Origin: Cynocephalus volans
Taxonomy: Eukaryota; Chordata; Mammalia; Dermoptera; Cynocephalidae
Reading direction: 5' to 3'
Assembly (NCBI RefSeq): GCF_027409185.1
Contig: NC_084474.1
Span: forward strand, 5,201,382 to 5,265,381
DNA: 64,000 nucleotides
Numbering within the stretch: the stretch's first letter is position 1; each line of letters opens with the position of its first letter. The notes beneath the pieces are model-generated. The model did no database searches, had not been told where the DNA came from, and worked only from the letters and a program-made list of their open reading frames with translations. A program made the position numbers and the translations under genes. Of this stretch, positions 33,321-46,773 are shown piece after piece.

Positions 33321-35482
33321 AATGCCATAGTAATTTGATTTATTTTAAAATAGTATTTAACTATAAAGAGACAGTGTCTTAGCTTAGAAAAGCTATTGAG
33401 AAAAATATCGCTATAAAACTGTAGAAACCGGAAACATGATTATGTTAAATGAATTGTTAAATGTTAAAATGTGAATTTGTCAGTTCTTGACTACATACAA
33501 CAAAATCCACTGAAGGTAGTTTAAACCCAGTGGGTTTATTCAGGTATTTAGATAGCTCACAGAATAATTGCCTGATCCTCTAGAAGTACCCCCCAAAACC
33601 ATACTCCAGAGCTGCACCATCACATTGTGGCTGCCAGTGCCAGAATCAGGAAGCTGCTGAATGAGGAAGCCACATCCCTGGCTGCAGCTCCAGGACCGTG
33701 CCACCTGTGCCATGTCCGGTGCAAGCATGTCTGCTTTCCTTCCCATGTAATGCAGTTGCAAATTAAAGGCTCAGTTTAGTGCATCTGGTTGGACAGAGCC
33801 TACAGGACATGTAAACTCCTAAAAGCAAAGGAATCTGGGAAATGTATTCCATAGCTTTCCAGGCTGTACAATTCAGGAAGACATGCTAGGAAGGAGTTGG
33901 AGTGTTGAGTAAGCTACTGTGCTGTACCTGGACTTAAATCTTCACTTTATCAATGAGGAAGTTTTGTTCAATGTCAAAAGCATCAAACTGCAACTAAAGA
34001 AATTATATACAGGTGAATAGTCATCTTTTCTCAAGATAAATTTAGAAATTAACAATATATATTTGTTTCTATTTTAACATTTGTACATATTTGTGGGGTA
34101 CAATTTGGTGTTTCAATACATGCATGTACTGTACATTGACTTAGAATAGATAGCATAGCTTTCCATCTGTTAATCTACCACTTCCCCTCCTGGCCTCTGG
34201 TAACCATTATTCTACTCTCTTCTTCTCTGAGAACCATTTTTCTTTTTTTTTAGATTCCAAATAAGAGGGAGATCATGCAGTTATTTGGCTTTCTGTGCCT
34301 GGCTTACTTTGTTTAACACGTTGATCTCCAGTTCCACACATGTTATTACAAATGACAGTGTATCCTTTTTTTGTTTTTATATACCTGAATAGTATTCCAC
34401 TGTGTATATATATCACTTTTTTTTTAATCCATTCATCTGTTGATGGGCAGGTAGGTTGATTCCCTCTCTTGGCTATTGTGAATAATGTTGCAGTGAACAT
34501 GAGTGTGCAGGTGTCTCATATATATTGATTTCATTTCCTTTGGATATATACCCAGTAGTGGGATAGGTGGGTCACAAGGTAGATCTATTTTTAGTTCTCT
34601 GAGGAACCTCCATATTGTTTTCCACAATGGCTGTACCAATTTACATTCACACCAACAATGTAGGAGAGTTCTGTTTTCTCCACATGCTTACCAGCATTTT
34701 TTATTTGGCTTTTTGATAATAATAGCCTATTTTAACTGGACTGAGGTGATTTTCATTGTGGTTTTAATTTGCATTTCCCTTGTGATCAGTGATTTTGAGG
34801 ATTGTTTCATCTGCCTATTGACCATTTGTATGTCTTTTATTGAGAAATGTCTGTTCAACTCCTTTGCCCATTTTTAAATTAGGTTGTTTTCTCGCTGTTA
34901 AGTTCCTTATATACTGTGGATATTGGCCCCTGTCTGTTGTGTAGTTTGCAAACACTCTCCCACTCTGTAGGTTGTCTTCTCACTTTGTTGATTGTGTCTT
35001 TTGCTGTTTGATGTAGTCCCGTTTCTCTATTTTTGCCTTTGTAGTCTTATTCAAAAAAGTGCTACCCACTCCCATTTTATGTAGCATTTCCCCTGTGTTT
35101 TCTTCTAGTAGTTTCATAGTTTGGGGTCTTAAGTTTAGGTTTTTGATGCATTTTGAGTTGATTTTTGTCTGTGGTGAGACATAGGGGTCTAGTTTTAATC
35201 TTCTGCGTGTGGATATCCAGTTTTCCCAGCTGTTCTTTCCCCACTGTATATTTTTGGCACCTTTTTTTGAAAAACAGTTGGCTGTGTGGGTTTATTTCTG
35301 GGTTCTGTATTCTGTTCCATTGGTCAGTTTATCTATTTTGATGCCAGTGCCATGCAGTTTTGGTTACTGTAGCTTTATAGCTTATTTTGAAGTCAGGTAG
35401 AGAGTGATGTTCCCCCTTTGTTTGTGGTTTCGTACAAATTTTAACATTGTTTTGTGCATTTCTGTGAAGAATGTCATCAATA

Positions 35483-35506
35483 TATATATATATATATATA
35501 TATATA
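35483..35506 (+). repeat. (TA)n microsatellite
   Basis: About 12 AT units within antisense L1 ORF2. Confidence 0.9.
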
Positions 35507-35869
35507 GGGATTGTGTTGAATCTGTAGATTGCTTTCAGTAATATGGACATTTTTATGTTGTTAATTCTTCCAACCCATGAATATGACATGTCTTTACATT
35601 TATTTGTCAAGTTTTTTTTCACCAATGTTTTGTAGTTTTCATTGTAGAGGACTTTTACTTCCTTGGTTAAATTTTTTTTTTTAATATATCTAAAATAATA
35701 TTTTATTCTAGTCACATTTCCAAAAACAATTTTAGTCATGCTCTTCACATTCATCTTAGAGGTTACAGTCATCATTATAACTACAACCATTTTTGAATCA
35801 TGTAATCTATTTGACCTCAAACATCAGTTTCACAAGATCTAAGTTGCTTGAGATGCTGCACTTTTTGAT

Positions 35870-36600
35870 TTTTTGTTTTCGTTTTTTAAATTTTTATTGA
35901 ATCATACTTGATTATACATATTTTGGGGATTCAATGTTGACATATGTTGATCAAATCAATATTACTAGCATGTATATTGTTACAAATCATACTTATCCTT
36001 TATGCCCCTTGTCCAATCTCTCCCCCTCCCCTCCCCATCCCGTCTCCCCCCTATAATTACCCTAGATTTCTTCTCTCCTTCTGAAAGAGTAATGCTTACT
36101 CTGTTGATTTGTTGCCTAGATGATCTGTCCAATGCTAAGAGGTGTGTTCAGATCCCCCAGTATTATCATAGAGCAGGTGCTTCTTCTGTCAGTCTGGAAT
36201 GAGCTTTGTTGAGAGAGACGTCCTTTTCTTTTCTTTGGTCTCTGCTGGTGACTCTCCTTGTGTCAGTGCACTTTGGTAGCTGGCAGACCATCTGCATGGT
36301 TGTTGTGGAGTCTAGCCACTTTGGCGGCAGCCATGGTTATTGTGGTGGCTGTGGTGGGCCACCCACATGGAGGTGATGTTTTTGGCATGCTCCTTGCCTA
36401 GTTAGTGGTGGTGATGGCAGTGTGCCTGGTTGTGCAAAGGAGTTCAGTTCCCAGAACCATGCCTCAGGACCCTGGGCAGGTCCTGTGGTGCTGGTGCCTC
36501 ATTGTGGGAGGAGGGTCCAGTCCTTGGCTCCATGCCTCCAGATCCTGAGCAGGCTCTGTGGTGCTGGTGGTGTGCCTGGTTGTGGGGAGAGGCGAATGAT
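35870..36600 (-). mobile_element. L1-derived tail module inserted in the L1
   Basis: Homologous to 62,355-62,930 (same strand) and to 56,167-56,735 (opposite strand). Shared blocks include TTTATGCCCCTTGT, TTCTTCTCTCCTTCTGAAAG, GATCTGTCCAATGCTAAGAG and GGCCACCCACATGGAGGTG. Its 5' part (36,420-36,590) holds about 2.3 copies of a 73-74-bp tandem unit (GTGCCTGGTTGTG, CATGCCTC, CTGTGGTGCTGGTG). The adjacent 35,680-35,870 is unidentified AT-rich sequence. No ORF. Confidence 0.7.
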
Positions 36601-39600
36601 CTTTTTACACATTTGTTGATGGATTCTGTTCACTAGTATTTTGTAGAAAATTTTTACATCTACGTTCATTAGGGATATTGCTCCGTAATTTTTTTGTTGT
36701 TCTTTTTCTGGTTTTGGTATGAGAGTAATGCTGGCCTCATAAAATGAATTTGAAAGTATTCTCTCCTCTGATTTTTTGGAAGAGTTTAAGAAGAATCAGT
36801 ATTAATTTTTCTTTAAATGCTTGGTAGAATTTGACAGTAAAGCCATCTGATCCTGGGGTTTTCTTGGATGGGAGATTTTCTATTACTGCTTCTATCTGAG
36901 TACTCTTTATTGGTCTGTTTAGGTTTTCTAATTCTTCATTATTTAACCTGATAGGTTGTGTGTGTCCAGGAATTTATCCATATCTTCTAGGTTTTCCAGT
37001 TTGTTAGTTTATTGTGTAGCTGTGGTATCACACAAATTGTAATGTTGTAATGTCACCTTTTTCATCTCTGATTTTGAGTCCTTTTTTTCTTTGTTAGTCT
37101 AGCTAATGGTTTATCAATTTTGTTTATCTTTTTGAACACCTTTTTTAAATCAATCCTTTGTATTTTTTTAAAAATCTCTAATTCATTTATTTCTGTTCTG
37201 ATCTTTGTTATTTCTCTCTTTTGCATTTGGTTTGTTCTTGTTTTTCTACTTCCTTGAGGTGTAACATTAGATTGTTTATTTGAAGTCTTTTTTTTTTTTT
37301 TTTTTTTTGGTGTAGGCATTTATTGCTATAAACTTCCTTCTTATAACTGCTTTTGCTGTATTCCACAGATTCTGATATGTTGTGTTTTCATTTTCATTTG
37401 CCTCCAGGGATTTTTAAATTTCTTTTTAAATTTTTTCTTTAGCCTATTTGTTGTTTAGGAGCATGTTGTTTAATTTCTATGTATTTGTCAATTTCCAGTG
37501 TCACTTAACATGTTATTGTTTTCTAGTTTTAAACCATTGTGGTTGGACAAGATAGTTGGTATGATTTCAGTTTTTTAAAATTTTGCGACACTTGTTTTGT
37601 GACCTAATATATGATCTATTTTAGAGAATGTTCCACATACTGCTGAGAAAAATATGTATTCTACAGCTGTTGGATGAAATGTTCTTTAAAAGTTCATTAG
37701 GCCTACTTGATCTAGAGTGGAGATTAACTCTGATGTTTCCTGGTTAATTTTCTGTCTAGATGATCTGTACTTTAGTGAAATAGGGTTACTGAAGTCCCAG
37801 CTATTATTCTTGGAGTCTATTTCTCTGATTGGGTCTAATAGTAATTGCTTTATATATCTGGGTGCCCCAGAGTTGGGTGTGTACACATTTAGAATTGTTA
37901 TATCCTCTTGTTAATTGGTCTGTTTATTATTTTCCTTAGCTTGATGTCTATTTCATCTGATATAAGTACAGCTACTCCTGCTCTTTTTTTGGTTTCCATT
38001 TACATGAAATATCTTTTTTCATCCCTTCGCTTTCAGTTGATATGTGTCTTTATATGTGAAATGAGTTTCTTGTAGGCATCATATTGTTCTTGTTTTATAA
38101 TCCATTCAGCCACTCTGTCTTTTTATTAGGGAATTAATTCATTTACATCTAGGGTTATTATTGATAAATAGGGACTTGTTATTGCCATTTTGTTACTTTT
38201 TTAGGGGGTGGTCTTACACTCTTCCTTTGTGATTAAGTAGTTTTCTCTGGTAGTATATTTTGATTTCTTGCTACATAATTTTATTATGTCCCCAGTAAGG
38301 TTTGTTTATGGTTACCATGAGGATTACAAAAAACATGTTATGGTTATAACAGATTATTTTAGACTAATAACAACTTAGCTTTGATTGCTAAGAAAAGGGA
38401 AGAAAACAAAGCCTACTCTATGCTTTCACATCATTCTCCCTCTACACACATACTTTTTGACATTTTGTTTTTTCAGGTTACATCTTTTAATATTTCCTAT
38501 CTCTTATATGGTTGTTGAATTTGTTATATTGTTGGGTTTGTCCTTTAGTCATCATAGTAAAGATGTAAGTGGTTTATTTACCACCCTTACAAGATTGGAA
38601 TATTCTGAGAATGTCTGTGTATTACTTTACTAGTGAGCTTTGTACATTCAACTTTTTTTTTTTTTTTTTTTTTGGCTGTACTTTAGCATCATTTTCTTTC
38701 AGCTTGAAGAGCTCCCTTTAGCATTTCTTGACAAGCTGGTCTAGTGTTGATGAATTCCTCTGGCTTTTGTCTGTCTGTGAAATATATTATTTCTCCTTTG
38801 TATTTGGAGATTAGTTTGGCTGGATACAGAATTCTTGGTTAACAGTCTTTCCTTTATCACTTTGAATATATCATCCCATTCTCTTCTGGCCTGTAGGGTT
38901 ACTACTAAGAAATCTGCTGAGAGGCTTATTGGAGTTCTGTTGAATGTTCTGTGTTTCTTTTCTATTGCTGCTTTCAGTATTCTCTCTTTGTATTTGGTTT
39001 TTAGTAATTCAATTATGATGTGCCTTGGCGTGTTCTTCTTTGGACTGAATTTGATTGGTGACCTCTGAGCTTCCTGTACCTAGATGCTGTCATCTTTCTT
39101 TGTACTTAGGAAATTTTCACCCATTATTTTCTTAAATATGCTTTCTAGGTCTCTTCCTTTTTCATTTCCTTTGGGTATGCCCATTATGCAGCAGTTATTT
39201 CACTTGAGGGAGTCCCATATTTTCTGTATTTCCACTTCATTTATTTCTTATTCTTTTTGCTCCTCTGATTGGATAATTTCATACGTTCTGTCTTCAGGCT
39301 CACTTTCCTCTGTTTGATCAAGTCTGCTGTTGGAGCTTTCTAGCAAGCTTTTTAGTCAGATAACATTAACATATTCTTTAATTCTAGAATTTCTGTTTTT
39401 TTAATTGAGTCTTTTTAAAGCTTTTTGTTCTACTCTTCAATTGTTCCAAATATCATTTAATTTTTTTTATATGTATTTTCCTGTGACTCCCAGAACATTT
39501 TTATGATGATTATTCTGAATCCTCTGCCAGACATTCATAAATCAACTGTTCTTCTGGGTTCATTGCTGGTGCTTTGTAGGTTTCTTTTGGTGTTGCCATG

Positions 39601-41439
39601 TTTCTCTGTTCTTGATCTTTGTGTGTTTACACTGATGCCTGTGCATTGGAGGAAATGGCTACCTCTTCTAGGTTTTATAGGTATTTTGAGGTGGTGTTAA
39701 GCCTTTACTGCTCAATATCAGAACTTTGTCTCTGGTCTATGAGGTTTTTTTTTCCATTCTGTGATGGATTAATAGCAACCACCACCACTTAAGCACTGCC
39801 TTGGAACTAATTTGCTGTCCTGTAGTTAATTCCTGGATTGGGGGAAACTTTCTATATGCACTAGAACTTGGTCGGACTCTGTACCTGAGCTAAATTGCTG
39901 CCTTACTGTCATGTCTCACACTGGAGAAAACTTGTTGTGCAGACTGGATTTTAATTGTCACTTCTTAGTCACTTCCAGGTCATGTGGGGTCAACACAAGC
40001 TCAACTGGGCTGTGTGGAATTTCTGGCCTGGGACTGAGTCTTTCCCACAAATTATGCCCCCTGCAGTTCTATTGCCCTGACTCATCCCTGCTGTGTGGCA
40101 CCTGTGGCACTCAGAAGGTATATCAGCTGTGCTCCAATGCACCCCTGGTGGATCAGCCTCTCCAGTATGGGAAACGTTTTCCATGTGATGAAAGACTCAC
40201 TGACTTCTGGGTGAATTTTTCCTCCAGTCAGTGGCAGCCCCTCCCTCCTATGCAGGCACAGGGGAAGCTTGTGAGCCATTTTGCTGCCCTGAGAAACAGG
40301 ATGCTGCACTCTGATATGGGTTTTTATTATTATTTAATAAGTACATTGTAATATGATGTTGGGGGTGTAAAGGAGCGTGGGTCTGGCCCATGGCTAGCTC
40401 CATTGCTGGCCTGGTTGGGGGGTAAGGGGCCAAGGCCTTCGGCCCACTGTCATCTTCAGTGCCCCCGGGCTTTCCACTCCCTGGCTGTGTCTCTCTGGCC
40501 TGGCTGCAGTCAGCAGTGGGTGGGGCTGAGGCCCACTGCCCACCATTGTCTTCAGGCCCCCAGGGGCTTCTGCTCCCTGGCTCCATCTCTGGTCTGCGGA
40601 TGTGGGTTTTTGGGGTTTTTTTGCCAGCAGTCCTGGCACCCTTCTCCCTTGCAGACTCGATGTAGCTTCACATAAAGGGTACTGCTGCAGTTTTGCTGTC
40701 TTTAGGTAGTTGCTTAGTGCAGTGTGCACTGGTCCAGGGAATGGCTGGGGCTGGATCTGATGGTGGTGAGCTCTTGTCCCACGCACCTCGGGTTGCCTTC
40801 ACGGACTCAGCAGGCATCTCTGCGTCTTCTCCTAGTTCTAGTGACTACAGGTTGGCAGGTTTTTTTTGTTTTAATAGTTGTAAGTGGATCTATGGGGGGG
40901 TGGGGAGGGGAGTGATGCCAGGATCACCTATTCCACCATCTTGGTGACATCACTCTCCCCTGGAAACAATATTTTAGTACTTTCTAGAGAAAATATATTT
41001 GGGGGATGTTATTTTTAACATATGTTCATTATTGTTTTTAGATTCCAAAAATCTCTGATTTTATATTTGAAGTTGCATGAAGTGTCATCCCTACATAGAT
41101 AACTTGAAAGGTATCATAAGAAATAAAAGCTGTATAGAGAAGTTCTCATAAGAAAGCATTTACTCTCAGAAACTATCATCAGTATCCCCAAATTGATTGG
41201 ATTCAGGGCTGCTGACTCAACAAAGCTCATAGAAACCATTTAATAAGCATGGTGGACATTTGTTAATTCACTTTCAGAAATGCAGCTGTGAAGCAGACTA
41301 GTTGCAATCAAAAGATTGCTTAGTGAGCATTGAATTAGGTGAAGAGTCTCTTCTCTATGTTTTAAATGTATAGTGATTTTAGCCTCTGATCATCCTGATG
41401 AGGGCCATCTCCTAATGAGTAACTGGATTCGTGGACCTG

Positions 41440-42975
41440 GCAGCACACTCCTTTCATTGGACCAGCAATTCTCAAAGTGTGGCCCATGGACAGGCCTGCT
41501 AGTTCAAAACCAGTTGCCTAATAACATTAGTGTGTCCTTATTTGCACTGTTAGTGGGAAAATAGTGGTGGGTAAAACTGTTGGTGCCAAGGCACAAATCA
41601 AAACAGCTGTACTTAGTAGTCATTGCATTCTTCTCTGCTATGCGTACTTAAGAATGTTCTTGATGAGTCAATACTGATGTATTTTCTTCACAGCACCCAA
41701 CCTGTCTTTCAATATTTTAATGTGACTGAATGGACGTGTGCATAAAGTGTATCTTTATGGTTGTCTTGTGGACAGGTATTTGTGTAATTGTGTAAGCTAC
41801 AGCCCACACAGGCCACTTTTTTAATGGAACATCATTTTTACTTGAACAAACAACTGATAAACTGTGGTTATTCATACTTGGATGGCTGGCATATTATCTC
41901 TCAAAAATGAATGAAGAGAGGTTTGTCACTTCACGGAAAATAACTGTTGCCAATGATAAAATTTGAGCTTTCAAGTGAAAATTTTAATTTACATGGTGAG
42001 CTTGACAGTTTCCCAATAGCTACATACTCTTCCGATGAAATCAGTGGTGATATTAACAAATGCCATTGATAGAATTAGGATGTGTTGTCCCCCCAAAGCT
42101 CATGTCAAAATCTGATCCTCAACTTGGCAATGTTGGGAGCAGTTTGGGTCATGGGCCAGATCCGTCATGAATGGATTAATGCTGTCCTTGGGGAGCAGAT
42201 AGTGAGTGAGGTCTCACTCTATTAGTTCCCGTGACCGCTGGTTGTTTAAAGGATCCTGGCACCTCCCCTCTCTCTCTCTCTCCTTCTCGCCATGTAATCT
42301 GCTTGTACCCATGGGTTGGCCTGCCATTTTCTGCCATGAGTAGAAGCAGCCTAAGGCCCGTACCAGATGCAGCTGTCCCAGAATTGTAAGCAAATAAACC
42401 TCTGTTCTTTATAAATTACACAGTCTCAGGTATTCTGTTAGAAGCAATACCAAAACGGACTATACCATTTGTGGATGTCATATAATAAAATGTGTCAACA
42501 ATCAGGGGCTCCACAAATGTCAATGAACCAATATTTTTCAAATGACCAACCCATGGCATTAGGATATCATGAATGGGTAAATGATCCATTCAAAGCACAA
42601 GATGTATGTCCCCAACAAGCTGCCCCTAGAAGGAAAAAAAAAAAGCACAAGATGTAACGTACAAAAGTTCATTGAAAAGGTTGCAGATTCTACATTGCAA
42701 CTAACCTTTAATAAATTAGCACTTGTCAAATTTTGGTGTAATATCAAAGAATATCCACAACTTTTTGAAAAGGATATTAAAATACTCTTTCTACCTATCT
42801 AGATAGTAGTGTGAGTCCGTGTTTTCTTCATATACTTCAGTCAGAACACCATGCTGCAAGAAATTGAATGTAGAAGTAGATACAAGAATCTAGATATCTT
42901 CTATTATGTCAGACTAAAAGATTTGAAAAATGTGAAACAATGCCATATTTTGATTTTTTAAAATTGTAATTTTCA
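41440..42975 (+). mobile_element. hAT transposon remnant, transposase side
   Basis: From CAGCAATTCTCAAAGTGTGG near 41,463 to about 42,970. The 3' part keeps a readable but broken hAT transposase C-terminus: NQYFSNDQPM near 42,520, then an ALVKFWCNIKEYPQLFEKDI stretch near 42,720-42,780, the hAT dimerisation region pattern. A MaLR LTR sits inside (42,067-42,462) and a small retroposed insert interrupts the coding part near 42,608-42,644. It is inactive. Confidence 0.65.
42067..42462 (+). mobile_element. Solo MaLR LTR inside the hAT remnant
   Basis: Same LTR family as the 53,556 provirus: GGATGTGTTGTCCCCCCAAA, TCATGAATGGATTAATGCTG, TCTGCCATGAGTAGAAGCAG and ATAAATTACACAGTCTCAGG. hAT sequence resumes immediately afterwards (AATAAAATGTGTCAACA). 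No internal region. Confidence 0.8.
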
Positions 42976-43499
42976 TAAATTATCTTTGCTAACATGTAAT
43001 TGATTTATTGCTTTATTAATGAATAAAAATTTTTAACTTCTACATGATAATATCAACCAATACTACTCACATAAATAAAAGCAGGGGTTAGGAAAAAGAG
43101 TAAGGCACTACCATCTCTACCCTCAGGGATCTCAATTTTGAGAGAGGCCAACAGTATGCTACTCACCTCAGTACCTTGAAAAATGCTAGATTAACTATTT
43201 GAAGAAATATTATTTGGCAGTACAGAAGCAGAAGGGATTATCTACCTGGTGGAGTCAGAAAGGGTTTACAAAGGAGGACAAATTTGACTAGTTACATCCT
43301 TTAATCAGGGCTTAAAGTCAATTTTATAATTGGTGGTATCCCAAATATTAGCTTATAAATGAGCAAGGGAGTTCAAAATATTTCCCTGTGGAAGTTGTTA
43401 TAAAAATCAATGTTTTTCAAACTGGGTTGTAACCTGTTAATAGGCACTTATGTCATGTCAGTGGGTCTCAACCATTTTTTTTTAGATAAAATATAATAG

Positions 43500-46420
43500 A
43501 ACATTTTTAATTTCACTGAATTCTGCTATCATATTTTATTATTTGTTTTCTTCTAAATCTGGTTTACTTTGCTCTTCTCTAATTTTTAGGATAGAAGTTT
43601 AGATAATTGATTCAAGACCTTTCTTATTTTCTAAAATAAGCATTTAATGCTAGAAATTTCTCTCTAGGAACTGCTTTAGCTGCTTTTTAGAAATTTTGAT
43701 ATTTATATTTCATTCAGTTCAAAGTTTGAATTTCAGTTTTAATTTCTCTTTTTAAGACATCCTTATTAACCCATGGTTTATTTAGAAGTGTATTTTTTCT
43801 TTTTTACAATTTTTTTATATTTTGTAGGCTAAATTTTCAATAGCTTTAATGAGATCTAATTTATTTACCATACAGTTCATTAATTTAAATCATACAATTC
43901 TATCTTTTTAAAGGAATAAGTTTTATTGAATACAAAGAATTGACAACATATTTCTATAGGGTAATCAAATGAGTCATCATATTTGTATGTGACATTCTTC
44001 CAGATGAATGGAGAGATACTGCTGCTGATAAGAAAGAGAAAGTAAGAGAAAGACAACAGGACACATTTTTCTTAGACTTGCTCATTTTCCAGGACTGATA
44101 AATAATGTCTTTTTTTCTCTGAGGGGATTTGGCATATGTTCTCTGTTGTGTCTCAAATTAATTGCTTTGAGGTTTCTCTTCCAGGGAGTGGAGCTTGGTG
44201 GCAAGCATTTTGCTGCGTTGGTCTACCTCCTCAAGAACTTTCCTCACCACTGTGGGTTTGTTGTGCTCTGTTGCTTGCCTGGTCGCGGGTGGCGGTGGGG
44301 CTGGGGCTGGCCTATGGATCTTGTCTCCAGAAATGTATTGTTTAATTCTCAAGTGTTTGGAGATTTTCCTGCTATCCTCTGTTATTTATTTTTGGGTTTT
44401 GTTTTTATTGGTTATTCCAGGGATTACAAAATACATATTCAATTTTTTACAGTCTATTTAGAATATTTTAATCACTTCACTTGGCATATAGAAACCTTAC
44501 CACGATATAAGTCTCCTTGCCCTTCACCATTTCATACATTGAAAACCCCATCAGACAATTTCATACTTTTAATATTCAACCACCAAACACATTTTAAAGA
44601 ACTCAAGAAAAGAAGTGCAGTGAATTGCAGTTGCCAGGTATTTACAATTTCTGTTATTCCTCTTTCCCTACAGATGTTCCAAGTTTCTTTCTGGTATCAT
44701 TTCCCTTCTGTCTAAAAAATTTTCTTTGGGGCCGACCTGTGGCTCACTCGGGAGAGTACGGTGCTGATAACACCAAGGCCACGGGTTCGGATCCCATATA
44801 GGGATGACCGGTTAGCTCACTTGGGAGAGCGTGGTGCTGACCACACCAAGTCAAGGGTTAAGATCCCCTTACCGGTCATCTTTAAAAAAAAAAATTTTTT
44901 TTTTCTTTGGAATTTGGGGCTATAAGTTCTCTTAGTTTTGTTTTGTTTGTTTGTTTGAATCTGAGAATGTCTTTATTTCACTTTCATACCTGAAGGATAT
45001 TTTCACTGGATATAAAATTCTGCGTTTACTGTTCTTTAAGGAATAGAAAAATATTGTGTCACTTTTTTTGAGCTTCATGATTTCAGATAAGTAATTTACT
45101 CTGACTTATCTACTCACCTGTAGGCTATGTGTTGTTTCTCTTTGACTGCTTTTAGAACTTTTTCTTTGTCCTTAGTTTTCAGAAATTTGATTTTGATGTG
45201 TCTGGGCATAGATGTCTTTGGATTTATTCTGTTTGGGGGTTGGCCAGTTTTTTGCATCTGTAGATTGTTTTTCACCAAATGTGGGAAGTTTTCAGCCATT
45301 ATTTCTTCAAATAGTTTTTCAGCACTTTTTTTCCCACTTCCTCTGGGACTCTGCTGACACAAATGTTATACCTTTTGTTATGTCCCAGAAATGCCTGGAG
45401 TACTGTTCATTTTTTCTCTCTGTTGGTCAGATTTGATCATTTCTATTAATCTGTCTTTATGTCCACTGACTCCTCTGTGCTGTTCATTCTGCTGTTAGAT
45501 CTACGTACAGTGAGTTTAAAATTTTTGATTACTATATCTTTCTGTTCTCAAATGTTTGTTTCTTAACTTCTACTTCTTTACTGATACTTTCTATTTTAAC
45601 TTTTGTTTAAAGAGTGTTTATAATTTTGAGCACTTTTGTAATAACTGTTTCTCTTTGTCAGATAATTCCATCACCGGAGTCATCTCATCATTGCTGACTG
45701 TTGATTATCTTCCCATGCAAGTTGAGCTTTTTTGTGATACTCCATATGCCTAGTAATTTTGGACTGTATCTTGAGCATTTTGACTATTATGTTATGAGAC
45801 TCTGATTCTTGTTTGAATCCTGTGGGGAATGTTGACATTTTTATTTTAGCAAGCTCTTCCCCTAGGTACAGGACAATCATCCTTCTGTGGGCTTTGTTCC
45901 AAAGCCAGTTCAGTTTCCAAAGCCTTTGCAGTGCTATTTGGATCTGTCTGCTGTATGTATCACCCAGTGGTTAGCTTAGGTCCTGAACAGAAATCTACTC
46001 ATTATTATAGTTCTCAGAGTCTTTTGTATGCTTATTAGAATCAGATCTATGATGTTCTAGTCAGGGGTGAGCCCAAGAGTTCTTAAACAATTTTATGGGT
46101 TTCTGTGCCTGACCCCTCATTTTCCACTATCTTCCCAGCACTTTTCAGTTCCCTGGGGCTCCTTACTTCAGTTCTTTGGCCAGAAACCTCCCACTACCAG
46201 TTTCACTGGTGCACATCCACAATTGTGCCTTAGCGTGCAAGGGAATGCAGAGAAAGAAGAGAGTAAAAACTGAATTTTCTCCACTCTCTCCGTTTTCTTC
46301 TCTCTGAGCCGGAAAGGAGTATTTCTCCTGAGTCTCTCTCTGTATGCCCCCAGTGCTCACTTCCAGGTTTTGAGCTGTGTTGAGTTCAGGCTAGAAGATA
46401 CCAGAGGAAGAAAAAGGTAA
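43500..46420 (-). mobile_element. Old L1, antisense, interrupted
   Basis: ORF2-region antisense sequence (43,560-44,700) continues after a SINE insertion into ORF1. On the minus strand 45,362-45,114 reads SAEKLFEEIMAENFPHLVKN and later PRHIKIKFLKTKDKEKVLKA, typical of the L1 ORF1 region. 46,000-46,420 looks like old 5'UTR. It is diverged with no intact ORF; the ends are approximate. Confidence 0.75.
44730..44900 (+). mobile_element. Dimeric tRNA-derived SINE, sense
   Basis: Two tRNA-like units. The left unit runs from GGCCGACCTGTGGCTCACTC to a GGGTTCGGATCCCATATA B-box region. The right unit runs from GACCGGTTAGCTCACTTGGG to CCCCTTACCGGTCATC, close to tRNA-Ile in layout. A-rich tail; TTTTCTTTGG repeats flank it (44,720-44,729 and 44,901-44,910). 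Confidence 0.9.
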
Positions 46421-46773
46421 TATTATGGCCATTTGATGGTCCTTCAAATTCTGGTCGTCTTCTTTGATCCACCTGATGATACTTTTCAAAGACTCCAAAT
46501 ACCTGTGCCATGAATTCTATTTAGGTTTTATAGTTGTGTTCAATGAGAGAAAAGTTTGCATGTGTTCACTCCATCTTACCAGGAATCAGCCACTTATATC
46601 CTTGAATTCACACCTTTTTTGTTTTCTATTAACACATCCTCTAGTCCTGAAATCAGTTTCCAAGAGCTCAGATTTGGCTCTCTTCTTTTCTCTGTACATT
46701 CTTTCTCTTGGTGAGACCGTCAATTTCCAGAGCACCACAGCATCCTTTGAGGCAGATAATTCCTATACTCAGG

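Larger units (their letters stand above)
34060..40963 (-). mobile_element. Near full-length but dead L1, antisense
   Basis: Reads on the minus strand from a 5' end at about 40,963 (AGTGATGTCACCAAGATGGT) to a 3'UTR ending near 34,060. AACAATAT-like flanks (34,051 and 40,965) are a possible TSD. In order: 5'UTR 40,960-39,690, ORF1-related sequence about 39,350-38,650, ORF2 endonuclease (YTPNSGAPRYIKQL at 37,886-37,840), the middle domain (REITKIRTEINELEIFKK near 37,200), then the 3' part (SYSWVGRINNIKMSIL near 35,560) and C-terminus (MVQPLWKTIWRFLREL at 34,639). The reverse-transcriptase core between about 36,600 and 35,650 is missing and other DNA sits there. Many stops and frameshifts. Confidence 0.88.

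Noticed and set aside
44730-44894. Functional tRNA-Ile genes
   Set aside because: The tRNA-like units are dimeric with A tails and target-site duplications and do not keep a full cloverleaf. They are SINEs.
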